This document shows, piece by piece, positions 8,515-17,000 of a DNA stretch of 64,000 nt; position 1 is the stretch's first letter; every line of letters begins with the position of its first letter. The notes below the pieces were generated by a model. That model was given only the letters and a program-made list of their open reading frames with translations, made no database searches and was not told the origin of the DNA. The translations under genes and the position numbers were made by a program. Origin of the DNA: Kordiimonadaceae bacterium (lineage in GTDB: Bacteria > Pseudomonadota > Alphaproteobacteria > Sphingomonadales > Emcibacteraceae); NCBI GenBank assembly GCA_024236295.1, contig JACKKT010000002.1, positions 62,001 to 126,000 of the forward strand, given 5' to 3'.

Positions 8515-10119
8515 ATGAATAACGTGGGGAAATACGTCAGCTCCAATGGCGTAGAAAACCAAAAAATTAAGAGTGACAAAAATATTTACTGGAATTTTGG
8601 CACTGAACTTTTATATGAGCATACAATTAAAGCTGGTCTTGGCCATATAACCAAAGGCGGGGCCTTAGTTGTGGAAACCGGACAACACACCGGTCGAAGT
8701 GCCAATGATAAGTTTATGGTTGATGAACCCTCATCGCGGGATAATATCTGGTGGGGCAAAGTAAACAAGGCAATAAGTGAAGAAAATTTCAATAAAGTTG
8801 AAGCGAAGATCATTGCTTATCTCAATGAGCGAGATCTTTATGTTCAGGACCTTTACGGGGGAACCGATCCCGCACACAGAATTTCTGTAAGAACCATAAG
8901 CCCGTCACCATGGCACAGCCTTTTCATCAGAAATTTGCTGGTTAATCCAAAAAATGAAGATCTTAAAGGTTTCAAACCGGATTTTACTATTCTCCATGCA
9001 CCTGACCTTATTGTCGATCCAAAAGAGGTTGGAACAAATTCCGGCACAGTCGTCACAATTAACATTGCCAGAAAACTTGTTCTGATTGCCGGCACGTCCT
9101 ATGCCGGAGAAATCAAGAAGTCAGTCTTTTCTATCCTTAACTATCTTTTACCGGAAAAAGGCATTCTGCCAATGCATTGTTCTGCCAATATCGGTAAAGA
9201 TGGTGATACAGCTATTTTCTTTGGCCTTTCCGGAACAGGAAAAACAACACTTTCCGCTGATCCTGAGCGTCAGCTTATTGGCGATGATGAACATGGCTGG
9301 TCAGATAACAGCGTCTTTAACTTTGAGGGCGGCTGCTATGCGAAAGTTATTAATTTAAGCGCGGAAGCGGAACCGGAAATTTATGCAACAACCGCAATGT
9401 ATGGTACTGTCCTTGAAAATGTGATCTATGACCCTGACACCCGGGAAATTGATCTGAATGATAACAGTCTTGCTGAAAATACGCGTGCCGCATATCCAAT
9501 TACTTCTATTCCAAACACAACGGAAGGGGCACCCGGTTCTGTCCCCAAAAATGTTATTATGCTGACGGCCGATGCCTTTGGTGTTATGCCGCCGATCGCA
9601 CGGCTCACCCCGGAACAGGCCATGTATCATTTCCTTTCCGGCTATACAGCGAAAGTCGCCGGCACAGAAAAAGGCTTAAGCAAAGAGCCACAGGCAACCT
9701 TTTCAACATGTTTTGGTGCACCTTTTATGCCGCGTCATCCATCCGTTTATGGCAATCTTTTACGTAAAAAAATAGCTGAGGGTGAGGTCACTTGCTGGCT
9801 CGTCAATACAGGCTGGACCGGCGGCGTTTATGGTGTCGGCAGCCGAATGCCAATTAAATATACACGCGCCCTGCTTCATGCTGCTCTTGACGGTTCACTA
9901 AATAATGGTGAGTTCCGGATTGATCCTAACTTTGGCTTTGAAGTACCATTAAGTTGTCCCGGCGTTGATAAAGCTGTTCTTGATCCAAGGGGAACCTGGG
10001 CTGATGCTGCGGCGTATGATAAACAGGCCGCCCATCTGGTCGGATTATTCAGGAAAAATTTCGTTGAGTATGAAGAGCATGTGGACGAAGCAGTAAGATC
10101 AGCAGGTCCTATAGCCTAA
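8515..10119 (+). CDS. pckA: Phosphoenolpyruvate carboxykinase (ATP)
   Basis: Cytosolic enzyme converting oxaloacetate and ATP to phosphoenolpyruvate, the entry step of gluconeogenesis. The protein has 534 residues, the normal length. Key segments are the kinase-1a P-loop GLSGTGKTTLSADP, the metal/nucleotide segment IGDDEHGWSD, and the substrate region HTGRSANDKF. GAGGAAG lies 8 bases before the ATG. The gene diverges from chvI, as in rhizobia, and ends at a hairpin terminator shared with the convergent GNAT gene. It fits growth on organic and amino acids, in line with the leucine degradation operon further on. Confidence 0.97.
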   Translation: MNNVGKYVSSNGVENQKIKSDKNIYWNFGTELLYEHTIKAGLGHITKGGALVVETGQHTGRSANDKFMVDEPSSRDNIWWGKVNKAISEENFNKVEAKIIAYLNERDLYVQDLYGGTDPAHRISVRTISPSPWHSLFIRNLLVNPKNEDLKGFKPDFTILHAPDLIVDPKEVGTNSGTVVTINIARKLVLIAGTSYAGEIKKSVFSILNYLLPEKGILPMHCSANIGKDGDTAIFFGLSGTGKTTLSADPERQLIGDDEHGWSDNSVFNFEGGCYAKVINLSAEAEPEIYATTAMYGTVLENVIYDPDTREIDLNDNSLAENTRAAYPITSIPNTTEGAPGSVPKNVIMLTADAFGVMPPIARLTPEQAMYHFLSGYTAKVAGTEKGLSKEPQATFSTCFGAPFMPRHPSVYGNLLRKKIAEGEVTCWLVNTGWTGGVYGVGSRMPIKYTRALLHAALDGSLNNGEFRIDPNFGFEVPLSCPGVDKAVLDPRGTWADAAAYDKQAAHLVGLFRKNFVEYEEHVDEAVRSAGPIA

Positions 10120-10143
10120 CATCAGAATTAAGAAAGAATATTA

Positions 10144-10173
10144 AGCCCCTGCAATCATTGCGGGGGCTTTTTT
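10144..10173. terminator. Bidirectional terminator between pckA and the GNAT gene
   Basis: An 11-bp stem (10144-10154 with 10158-10168, one G-T pair) with a 3-base loop is followed by six or more T on the plus strand. It lies 24 bases past the pckA stop and touches the stop codon of the convergent acetyltransferase gene. Confidence 0.85.
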
Positions 10174-10771
10174 ATAAGATTTTCTTATAAAGCGACACAT
10201 TACCAGTATAGGGAATATCCGGATCAATCGGTGCCGGACGGCTAAGCTGTGAACGATAGCCGTTTTTTTCATACATTCTCACAGCCGGAATATTATTATC
10301 GAAAACCAGAAGATGAACTGCATCAAACCCCTTATTTTTAGCCAGAATTTCCGTATCTTCAAGCATAGCTTCCCCAAAACCACATCCTCTGAATTCTGGA
10401 TCCACCGCAAGGCTATCCAGATAGTAACAGCCTGGAATTGTGTTCGTAAGTTCCTTAAAAACACGGAAATTTTTGGATATTTTTTCCATCTCCTCCGGTG
10501 TTCTTTTCCAGGCAACATAAGACATGGAAACAGCCGCCAATTTACCTGATGCTTCTAGAACCCGCATATTTTTATAGGTGTAATAATCTTTGTCACTGGC
10601 AATAATCGAAGCACCGACGTCAAAAGGATCTTCTCCATTTATTGTCTGACTGGCCCAATTGGCAAGATCAATGCCATTGGTATTTGGTCCTGATCCGGAA
10701 TAATTGACCAGTTCGGCAAGTTCTCTTGCATCTTCAAGCCGGGCATCTCTAATGATATGGTTAGGCATCAT
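10172..10771 (-). CDS. GNAT family N-acetyltransferase
   Basis: A 199-residue acetyltransferase-fold protein. The acetyl-CoA binding core is visible as LDSLAVDPEFRGCGFGEAML (motif A, an R/G-x-x-G-x-G/A variant). It is followed by LLVFDNNIPAVRMYEKNGY (motif B), at about residues 120-180. The N-terminal part (IRDARLEDARELAEL) is the usual first strand and helix. The substrate cannot be read from sequence: it could be an amino-acid derivative, a protein N-terminus or a drug. It is a single gene, convergent with pckA, with the J-domain gene diverging upstream. Confidence 0.85.
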   Translation of the reverse strand: MMPNHIIRDARLEDARELAELVNYSGSGPNTNGIDLANWASQTINGEDPFDVGASIIASDKDYYTYKNMRVLEASGKLAAVSMSYVAWKRTPEEMEKISKNFRVFKELTNTIPGCYYLDSLAVDPEFRGCGFGEAMLEDTEILAKNKGFDAVHLLVFDNNIPAVRMYEKNGYRSQLSRPAPIDPDIPYTGNVSLYKKIL

Positions 10772-10843
10772 TTTTTCGAATTAATCCTTGTTTATTCTTC
10801 CTAAAAACTGCTAGTTATGCTTTTTTAATGCAAGGATGAATTA

Positions 10844-11341
10844 ATGTCACGACCCAAATCATGGACATTTCCCAAATGGGGCGATTATCACACGGAACGG
10901 GACCCGGTTTCAGTGCGTCTTTGTGATTATGACGGCTGTGACAATCCTGGCGATTATCCCGCCCCCAAAGCCCCTGATAGCAAAGATAAGTGGTATTTCT
11001 GTCAGTCCCATGTTGCCGAATTCAACAAAAACTGGAATTATTTTGACGGCCTTTCAAGAGAAGAGGCTATGAGGCGCGCACAGGAAGAACTGCGAACCGC
11101 CAAAGGGTATAAGGGCAGCAGCGCATATATGGGCAGTGAAACAACTTATGGCAAGGAAGAACGCCGATCAGATGCCCTTGAAATTCTTGATCTTGAAGAT
11201 GATGCAACAATGGTCGAGATTAAGTCAGCCTATCGTCGTCTGGTAAAACTTTACCACCCGGATACAAATATGGGCGATGCTGAAAGTGCTATTAAATTTC
11301 AGCAGATTAAAGCGGCCTATGAAGTCCTGACCGCAAAATAA
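10844..11341 (+). CDS. J-domain protein with N-terminal C-C-C-H metal-site-like motif
   Basis: A 165-residue protein with a C-terminal J domain (about residues 107-165). The HPD tripeptide in LYHPDTN is intact, so it should stimulate a DnaK-type ATPase. It lacks the Gly/Phe and zinc-finger regions of DnaJ proper. The N-terminal half has Cys27, Cys32, Cys53 and His56 (C-x4-C-x20-C-x2-H), which suggests a bound zinc. The J-domain protein in the cobS/cobT block (28361-28852) has the same spacing, so the two are paralogues. The client is unknown. It stands as a single gene between the GNAT gene and the convergent CYTH gene. Confidence 0.88.
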   Translation: MSRPKSWTFPKWGDYHTERDPVSVRLCDYDGCDNPGDYPAPKAPDSKDKWYFCQSHVAEFNKNWNYFDGLSREEAMRRAQEELRTAKGYKGSSAYMGSETTYGKEERRSDALEILDLEDDATMVEIKSAYRRLVKLYHPDTNMGDAESAIKFQQIKAAYEVLTAK

Positions 11342-11361
11342 ATAATTTATTCATTACCGAT

Positions 11362-11868
11362 TTATTCCGATAATCTATCAACAAGATCTTCATAACTGAT
11401 CCGCCAGCTTTCAAATGGCATATCTGCAATATTTGCATTATAAAATTTGCTTAAGGATGTAACTTCGGGGCCAATCCAATCCGGAAGGGCGATGCTGTCA
11501 TTAGCGTTTACAAGTTCCACTTCTGCAATAATAAGGCCTTTATTAACGCCTTCGAATATATCCAGTTCCCAGGTCACGCCATCAATTTTATATATTTCAC
11601 GTTTTTTGATAATGGCATAATGACTGATTGATGAAAACAGAATGTCCGCTTCTTCTTTTGAAATTTTAAATTCCAGTTCATTTCGTCCCGGCCCCGATTT
11701 TTGGGTTTTGATGCTCAGGATATAATCAGAATCCCGCTCACGAACACGTACAGTATTGCCGTGCTCTCGTGCGATATAACCCTGTCTGATTTTATAAACT
11801 CGATCAGGCTCCTGATCCGGCATCCTGCGGATTAAAAATTTTCTTTCAATTTCAACACCTAATGACAT
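11362..11868 (-). CDS. CYTH domain protein (triphosphate tunnel metalloenzyme)
   Basis: A 168-residue CYTH-family protein. It begins MSLGVEIERKFLIRR, containing the diagnostic ExExK-type EIERKF signature, and continues with alternating charged strands (RVRERDSDY, LSIKTQKSG, ELEFKIS, WELDIFEG, IIAEVEL) that line the tunnel in this fold. Family members hydrolyse inorganic triphosphate or thiamine triphosphate, or act as class IV adenylate cyclases. The bacterial short form is most often a triphosphatase. The start lies 2 bases after the aminotransferase stop, and it is the last gene of a five-gene operon. Confidence 0.88.
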   Translation of the reverse strand: MSLGVEIERKFLIRRMPDQEPDRVYKIRQGYIAREHGNTVRVRERDSDYILSIKTQKSGPGRNELEFKISKEEADILFSSISHYAIIKKREIYKIDGVTWELDIFEGVNKGLIIAEVELVNANDSIALPDWIGPEVTSLSKFYNANIADMPFESWRISYEDLVDRLSE

Positions 11869-11870
11869 TT

Positions 11871-13004
11871 CTAAAGCTCACTCTCCAAAACATCAAAAAA
11901 GCGATCTACATCCGCTTTATCATTATAAATATGCGGGGAAACACGGATGCTATGCCCTCGAATACTGACAAAAATCTTCTTTTCAGCAAGCGCCGATGCT
12001 ATTTTCGTTGGTACTCCACCCTTAAAATTAATGCCTATTAAATTGGGAGCGCGTTGTTCCTCACTTGCGACATTCAAGCCAATGGCAGTTGCACGCTTTG
12101 CAATATAATCAGTCAGGGTTTTTAAATATTCAGCTATATTCTCAACTCCCAAATCCAGTAAATATTTAATGACAGATGCCGCAATTGGCGCATGAATAAA
12201 ATTGCTTTTTTCCCCCATATCAAAACGGCGGGCACCAGATTCATAGCCATCCTTATAATCAACCAGCCGGGCAAAATCGTGGGCATCCTTACGGCTAATC
12301 CAGCTTTCCTCAAGCGGTTTACCATTCTGATTCCGGGGCGCCACATATAAATACCCGAATGAAAACGGTCCAAGCAGCCATTTATATCCCACAACCACCA
12401 TATAATCCGGATCAACATCTTTAACAGAAAAGGGCATAACCCCCAATGTCTGCGACAGATCAAGCACCAGCGCCGCACCCACCTGTTTCGTTTTTTTACT
12501 AACTGAAACCAGATCAATTAATGTTCCATTCGTCCAGTGAGCATTTGCCGTTGCGACAATCGCTGTGTTATTATCGATTGAATTAATCAGAGCTTCGGTC
12601 CAGTTTCCATTCTCAGGCCAGTCGACGGTTTCAACGATAGCCCCCTTTTCTTCTGCCAGCACGAGCCATGGATAAATATTTGATGGGAACTGATCAGCGA
12701 GCACAATAATTTTCTGCCCCGCTGAAACAGGAATATTTTTTGCAGCAACAGCTATGCCATAGGAAACAGATGGAACAATTGCCATATCATCCGGTTTTGC
12801 ACCGATCATTTTTGCAGTAAGATTATAAATTTGGTCTGGAAGCTCAAAAAATTCACTTATAGCAATGGACCAGGGCATCATTTTTTTTGCTACAGCGACC
12901 TTACCTATTTCAACCGCTTCTTTGGTTAATGGCCCCATGTAGGCGGCATTTAAATAGGTAACGTCAGCCGGTATATCAAATAAATTCTTCTGGCATTTAA
13001 GCAT
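11871..13004 (-). CDS. Class-V aminotransferase-fold PLP enzyme
   Basis: A 377-residue PLP-dependent enzyme of the cysteine desulfurase / isopenicillin-N epimerase-like group. Visible features are the N-terminal YLNAAYMGPLT segment, LVLDLSQTLGVMPF (the Asp that contacts the PLP ring nitrogen), and VVGYKWLLGPFSFGYLYV, whose Lys is the probable Schiff-base residue. I see no cysteine in a recognisable desulfurase active-site loop, so a desulfurase role is not supported. The substrate is unknown. It follows DUF3137 by 13 bases and precedes CYTH by 2, inside the LemA operon. Confidence 0.82.
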   Translation of the reverse strand: MLKCQKNLFDIPADVTYLNAAYMGPLTKEAVEIGKVAVAKKMMPWSIAISEFFELPDQIYNLTAKMIGAKPDDMAIVPSVSYGIAVAAKNIPVSAGQKIIVLADQFPSNIYPWLVLAEEKGAIVETVDWPENGNWTEALINSIDNNTAIVATANAHWTNGTLIDLVSVSKKTKQVGAALVLDLSQTLGVMPFSVKDVDPDYMVVVGYKWLLGPFSFGYLYVAPRNQNGKPLEESWISRKDAHDFARLVDYKDGYESGARRFDMGEKSNFIHAPIAASVIKYLLDLGVENIAEYLKTLTDYIAKRATAIGLNVASEEQRAPNLIGINFKGGVPTKIASALAEKKIFVSIRGHSIRVSPHIYNDKADVDRFFDVLESEL

Positions 13005-13017
13005 TATTATTTCCTGA

Positions 13018-13941
13018 TTAAATTCTTGTGTTCTGCGTTAATTTCAATTCTGTAACCATATCAAATATCTGGGCAATGTCTTTAATATTCTGCTTTATCA
13101 TTTCAGGATCATTTAGGTTATAACTTCCCCCTTCAAATGCATTTCCATTTCTTTTAATTGCCATATATATTGAGCCATCCTTAAATGCCAGTTGCAACTG
13201 CTTAATATTGGGAAGCCGGGAAAATTCAAGAAGTCGCTCCATAAATGTCGGGGTAAGCAAATACCTTGCTTCCACCTGGTCTGTGGAATAAACCTCAAAC
13301 TCACTTTCAAAAACACTGTCTTCCAGCTTCACCCGTTCACCTAATTTTGTCCAGCCGGTCAGGAAATTACCGATTGCCGTGTGATCTTTGGTAATAATGG
13401 TTTGGCCGTTAAAGTTTTTATGAAAATTAAACTGGACCAGAAAACCGTTAAAAACAGTTGTTGTTGACCTTCGGCCTTTGCTATCCCTGCTTACTCTTTT
13501 AAGTTTTGCTTCGAACAGCTGAAAATCAACATCTTCTATTTTTCCGGAAATCTGATCTTCCAACGTTTTTTCATCATACCCTGGAATGATCGAGAGATGA
13601 TCAAATGGTGCAATAACATGTGAAGCAGGTGTCATTAAATATTCAAGACCGATATTATGACAAAGAGCCGGCATTAGCTCCCTTTTTGCCTCTCGTCTTA
13701 TGACGGCCATTCTGCGGTAAAAAAACATGCAGATGACAAAGGAAAGCCCGACAGCAATTTTAAAAAGTTCCGTCCCACCCTGATCAAGCAATATAAAGAA
13801 GACAATAAAGCCGCATATAAATACCGCGCCTAGAAAGGTTTTGAAGGCCCGCTGCCTTTTTGCCTCCAGCTCATCAAGCAAAGGCTTAAAACCGCTCCCG
13901 TCAAATGAATGCAGCGTTTGCCGCATATCATCAATTGTCAT
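13018..13941 (-). CDS. DUF3137 membrane protein
   Basis: A 307-residue protein of the DUF3137 family. Two adjacent hydrophobic segments (about residues 36-53 and 59-73) follow a basic N-terminal region. The rest is predicted to face one compartment, with repeated short beta-type segments (DFQLFEAKL, STTTVFNGFLVQF). The function of the family is unknown. Its genes are often found next to lemA, and here it lies 12 bases after lemA on the same strand, supporting a joint membrane-associated role. Confidence 0.82.
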   Translation of the reverse strand: MTIDDMRQTLHSFDGSGFKPLLDELEAKRQRAFKTFLGAVFICGFIVFFILLDQGGTELFKIAVGLSFVICMFFYRRMAVIRREAKRELMPALCHNIGLEYLMTPASHVIAPFDHLSIIPGYDEKTLEDQISGKIEDVDFQLFEAKLKRVSRDSKGRRSTTTVFNGFLVQFNFHKNFNGQTIITKDHTAIGNFLTGWTKLGERVKLEDSVFESEFEVYSTDQVEARYLLTPTFMERLLEFSRLPNIKQLQLAFKDGSIYMAIKRNGNAFEGGSYNLNDPEMIKQNIKDIAQIFDMVTELKLTQNTRI

Positions 13942-13953
13942 GTTTTTTAGCCT

Positions 13954-14517
13954 TTATAGATAATCCGAAGCATCCACCGGTTTGCGCTCTGCTTCATCCA
14001 CTTCAAAATATGGCATGGCTTTTATGCCCAGCATATTGGCGATCACGCTGCTTGGAAAAATTTCCACCATATTTTTTAGTTCCGTTACTGCTGAATTATA
14101 AAAACGCCGCGCAGCAGAAATATGCCCTTCAACCTCTTCATAGGTTTCCTGGGCCCGGATCATGGTATCTTGAGATTTCAAATCGGGATAATTTTCCGCA
14201 ACCGCAAATAAATTCATCATTGCCGACTGTAGCTGTTTGCTGGCTTCAAGATGCTGGGCGACTTCCTCTGGGTCGGTTTTATCATAATCGCTTGCCGAAA
14301 TGGTTCGCATCTGTGTTACTTTTGTCAGCACTGCATCTTCATGTTCCATAAACTTTTTAGCAATTTTCAGTATATTGGGGACTAAATCATGTCTTTTCTT
14401 AAGTTGAACATCAATGGATGAGAGAGCCTCAAGCGCATAGTTTCTCTGCTTAATCAGACGGAGATAAAAATAATAGCAAATGCCTGCTATCGCGAGCAAG
14501 CCAATCAGTGGTACCAC
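13954..14517 (-). CDS. lemA: LemA family protein
   Basis: A 187-residue LemA-family protein. It has an N-terminal membrane anchor (VPLIGLLAIAGICYYFYLRL) and a short RN-rich junction. A long helical domain carries the family signature segments LKKRHDLVPNIL, AENYPDLKSQ and RRFYNSAVTELKNM. The biochemical role is not known; members are inner-membrane helical-bundle proteins. The operon here (AsmA-like protein, LemA, DUF3137) suggests an envelope function. Confidence 0.93.
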   Translation of the reverse strand: MVPLIGLLAIAGICYYFYLRLIKQRNYALEALSSIDVQLKKRHDLVPNILKIAKKFMEHEDAVLTKVTQMRTISASDYDKTDPEEVAQHLEASKQLQSAMMNLFAVAENYPDLKSQDTMIRAQETYEEVEGHISAARRFYNSAVTELKNMVEIFPSSVIANMLGIKAMPYFEVDEAERKPVDASDYL

Positions 14518-14540
14518 AATAATATCCTTTCTAAAAAAAA

Positions 14541-15302
14541 TTATTTTTGTGGGATCAGCCCTTTCAGCTTTTCCCCGACCTGGTCAGCGACTTTACCTTC
14601 CAACTCCTTAACTACATTTCCTGCGGCATCATTTACCTTGTTTTTGACATCACCAAGCATTTCACTTTGGGCCACCTGGCTTACACTTTTATTAACTACG
14701 CCAAAAATCTGCTTCAGCACATCCGTTGCGATTGCACCATTCTCCCTTTTACCGATATCGGCAATATCAAGATCTGGAAGAGTTACCCCCGCACCACGCC
14801 CACCAACAAGATCACTGGCAATTTGTACTTTGGTACGATTAATATAGACATGATCTATAATATATTTCAGTTCACTGTCATCGCTGCTTTCCAGACCAAG
14901 GCTGGCAACATATTTATCGACATTATCCTGAATTTTTCCAATATTATTACCCTTGGTGCCGATTTCATAAATCATATCCGGTGCATCAAGGCGTACTTCA
15001 TTAATATGAATAACATCGGACGTCAGACTTTTAATATCCAGTTTTACGCTCATATTATCAATTTTAAAGGCATGTGATGATTTAAATCCTTCAGGATTGC
15101 CAATGACAAGCCCGGTTACAGATGCTGAACCATTGGCAGGATCAAGATCAACTTTGGCCAATTCTACATCTGCACCTATAATCGGCGGCACATAGGTGAT
15201 AACCCCGTTTCTGATCATATCTCCTGCATTTGAAGATAAATAGAACATGGCACCACCACCAATAACCACCAAAACCAGAATACCGATTAAAAGTTTTTTC
15301 AT
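14541..15302 (-). CDS. AsmA-like periplasmic protein (hypothetical)
   Basis: A 253-residue protein with an N-terminal signal anchor (KKLLIGILVLVVIGGGAMFYL). The following region resembles AsmA/DUF748-type beta-rich domains: VELAKVDLDPANGSASVTGL, then FKIDNMSVKLDIKSL and IHINEVRLDAPDMIYEI. The C-terminal 60 residues look helical and charged, ending in KGLIPQK. I chose the ATG at 15302 because TAGGAG lies 7 bases upstream. An ATG at 15320 would place that site inside the gene. It heads the five-gene minus-strand operon. An envelope or lipid-transport-related role is inferred only. Confidence 0.7.
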   Translation of the reverse strand: MKKLLIGILVLVVIGGGAMFYLSSNAGDMIRNGVITYVPPIIGADVELAKVDLDPANGSASVTGLVIGNPEGFKSSHAFKIDNMSVKLDIKSLTSDVIHINEVRLDAPDMIYEIGTKGNNIGKIQDNVDKYVASLGLESSDDSELKYIIDHVYINRTKVQIASDLVGGRGAGVTLPDLDIADIGKRENGAIATDVLKQIFGVVNKSVSQVAQSEMLGDVKNKVNDAAGNVVKELEGKVADQVGEKLKGLIPQK

Positions 15303-15431
15303 TTTTTTTCTCCTACTCACATTTAATTTAGTTTCACTTATTAGTGGTTTAAATGCAACTATTAATAACTTGACCTTTGATGCTTAATTAACAACAATCC
15401 ATAATGAATATAAATATTAAGAGGCAGAATA

Positions 15432-16472
15432 ATGGGCATTTTATCATATACTGGCGGATTGGGACTGATCGTACTTTCGGTTTATATTATGGTTGTCGGC
15501 CGTGACCTAATTGTCCCGTTTCTGATCAGTGTCGTGATTTGGTATTTGATAAATACACTTGCCGATTATTATCATAAGGTAAAAATAAATAACCGCGCCT
15601 TGCCGAAGGCTATCTGTTTTATAGCTGCCTTACTTACCATGATTACGGCTCTTTATCTGCTTGTGGATATGATTGGTAACAATATTCACAATGTAAAAGC
15701 TGCAGCGCCGATTTACCAAGAAAATCTTCTCAAATTATCGGATCGAATTTATGGGCTTTTCGGCATTGAAAATCAGCCCAATCTTACCCAACTTCTTGGC
15801 CAGATCAATCTGAGACCTTTTATAAGTAATATTGCCGGAACCATGGCCGGAATTGCTGGCAATGCGGGTTTAATTCTGATTTATGTATTATTTATTTTTC
15901 TTGAACAGGCCAGTTTTAAAGCCAAACTCGATGCTTTGTTAAAGGGTTCCAAGCATTCCGAAACAGTCATGGAAATTATCAGTGCTGTTTCGATCAAAAT
16001 CGAAAAATATGTTGCCATAAAAACCTTTGTCAGCATGCTAACAGGTGTTGCCTGCTACATCGTACTTATATTAAATAATGTCGATTATGCCAGCTTCTGG
16101 GCCTTTATTATTTTTCTTTTAAACTATATACCGACTGTCGGATCCATGCTTGCCGTTTTATTTCCAGCCTTGCTCAGTTTGGTTCAGTTCCCAACCTTTA
16201 CACCATTTTTAATTATTATTTCGTCGCTTGGATTAATTCAGGTGCTCATCGGCAATATTCTTGAGCCCAGGTTAATGGGTAATTCACTGAACCTTAGCCC
16301 GCTTGTAGTCATGCTTTCTCTGGCAATCTGGGGAAGCATTTGGGGTATAGCCGGTATGTTCCTGAGCGTTCCATTCACTGTAATTCTGATGATTATTTTC
16401 TCGGAATTCCCAAAAACAAAACCAATTGCCATCATTCTTTCACACGACGGCAAAATTGGATCACTTAGGTAA
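15432..16472 (+). CDS. AI-2E / PerM family membrane transporter
   Basis: A 346-residue polytopic membrane protein. The family topology is visible: two N-terminal segments, a helical soluble region (about residues 85-125), and a C-terminal bundle including NNVDYASFWAFIIFLLNYIP and the conserved LEPRLMGNSLNLSPLVV segment. Members export small molecules or sodium; autoinducer-2 export by TqsA gave the family its name, but no AI-2 role follows from sequence. It diverges from the LemA operon and converges on the ArsR gene. Confidence 0.9.
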   Translation: MGILSYTGGLGLIVLSVYIMVVGRDLIVPFLISVVIWYLINTLADYYHKVKINNRALPKAICFIAALLTMITALYLLVDMIGNNIHNVKAAAPIYQENLLKLSDRIYGLFGIENQPNLTQLLGQINLRPFISNIAGTMAGIAGNAGLILIYVLFIFLEQASFKAKLDALLKGSKHSETVMEIISAVSIKIEKYVAIKTFVSMLTGVACYIVLILNNVDYASFWAFIIFLLNYIPTVGSMLAVLFPALLSLVQFPTFTPFLIIISSLGLIQVLIGNILEPRLMGNSLNLSPLVVMLSLAIWGSIWGIAGMFLSVPFTVILMIIFSEFPKTKPIAIILSHDGKIGSLR

Positions 16473-16516
16473 TCATTACTAATTGAACAGAAATAGAAAT
16501 TATTGCCTGATGGATT

Positions 16517-16840
16517 TTATTTTTTACAAAATAATTCAGATGTCAGATCAATAAATTTTTCCACCCGTTTATCGCTAATTGAGTAATATATCTGCTGCCT
16601 GTCCCGGCGTCTGGATAATATACCCTGTCCCCGCATTTTACTTAAATGCTGGGATAATGCTGATTGGGAAATATCAAGCTTCTTTTCCAGATCACTGACA
16701 CATAATTCGCCTTTCATTAATCGTCCAAGTATGATCAGCCTGTTTGGATTTGCCAAAGTTTTAAGAAATTCAGCAGCCATTCCGGAAACTTGTATAATTT
16801 CCATACCTTCTGCACATTTTCCCTCACCCAATTTATTCAT
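16517..16840 (-). CDS. ArsR/SmtB family transcriptional regulator with two spaced Cys
   Basis: A 107-residue winged-helix repressor. The HTH core is KGELCVSDLEKKLDISQSALSQHLSKMRG read across about residues 43-72, followed by the beta wing RRRDRQQIYYSI. It has Cys9, Cys47 and Cys105. Cys47 sits in the ELCVSDL segment and Cys105 is two residues from the C-terminus. Persulfide-sensing members (BigR/SqrR type) use a Cys near this helix and one near the C-terminus, but the first Cys is placed differently here. It also has only one Cys of the arsenic-binding ELCVCDL motif. The signal is therefore open. It lies 160 bases downstream of ivd on the same strand, with no obvious target next to it. Confidence 0.85.
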   Translation of the reverse strand: MNKLGEGKCAEGMEIIQVSGMAAEFLKTLANPNRLIILGRLMKGELCVSDLEKKLDISQSALSQHLSKMRGQGILSRRRDRQQIYYSISDKRVEKFIDLTSELFCKK

Positions 16841-17000
16841 TCAGTTAAACCTAACATATTAATTTTATTAAACTTTTACTAAAATTCTTTAGATTGTTTA
16901 ATAATCGTTAATATTAGTTAATAAAGTCTTAACAAAATAAAATTTTTAGCGGCTAAATAAAAATATTTTTAAAAGAGAAAATTAGCTGAATCACAAGGGT

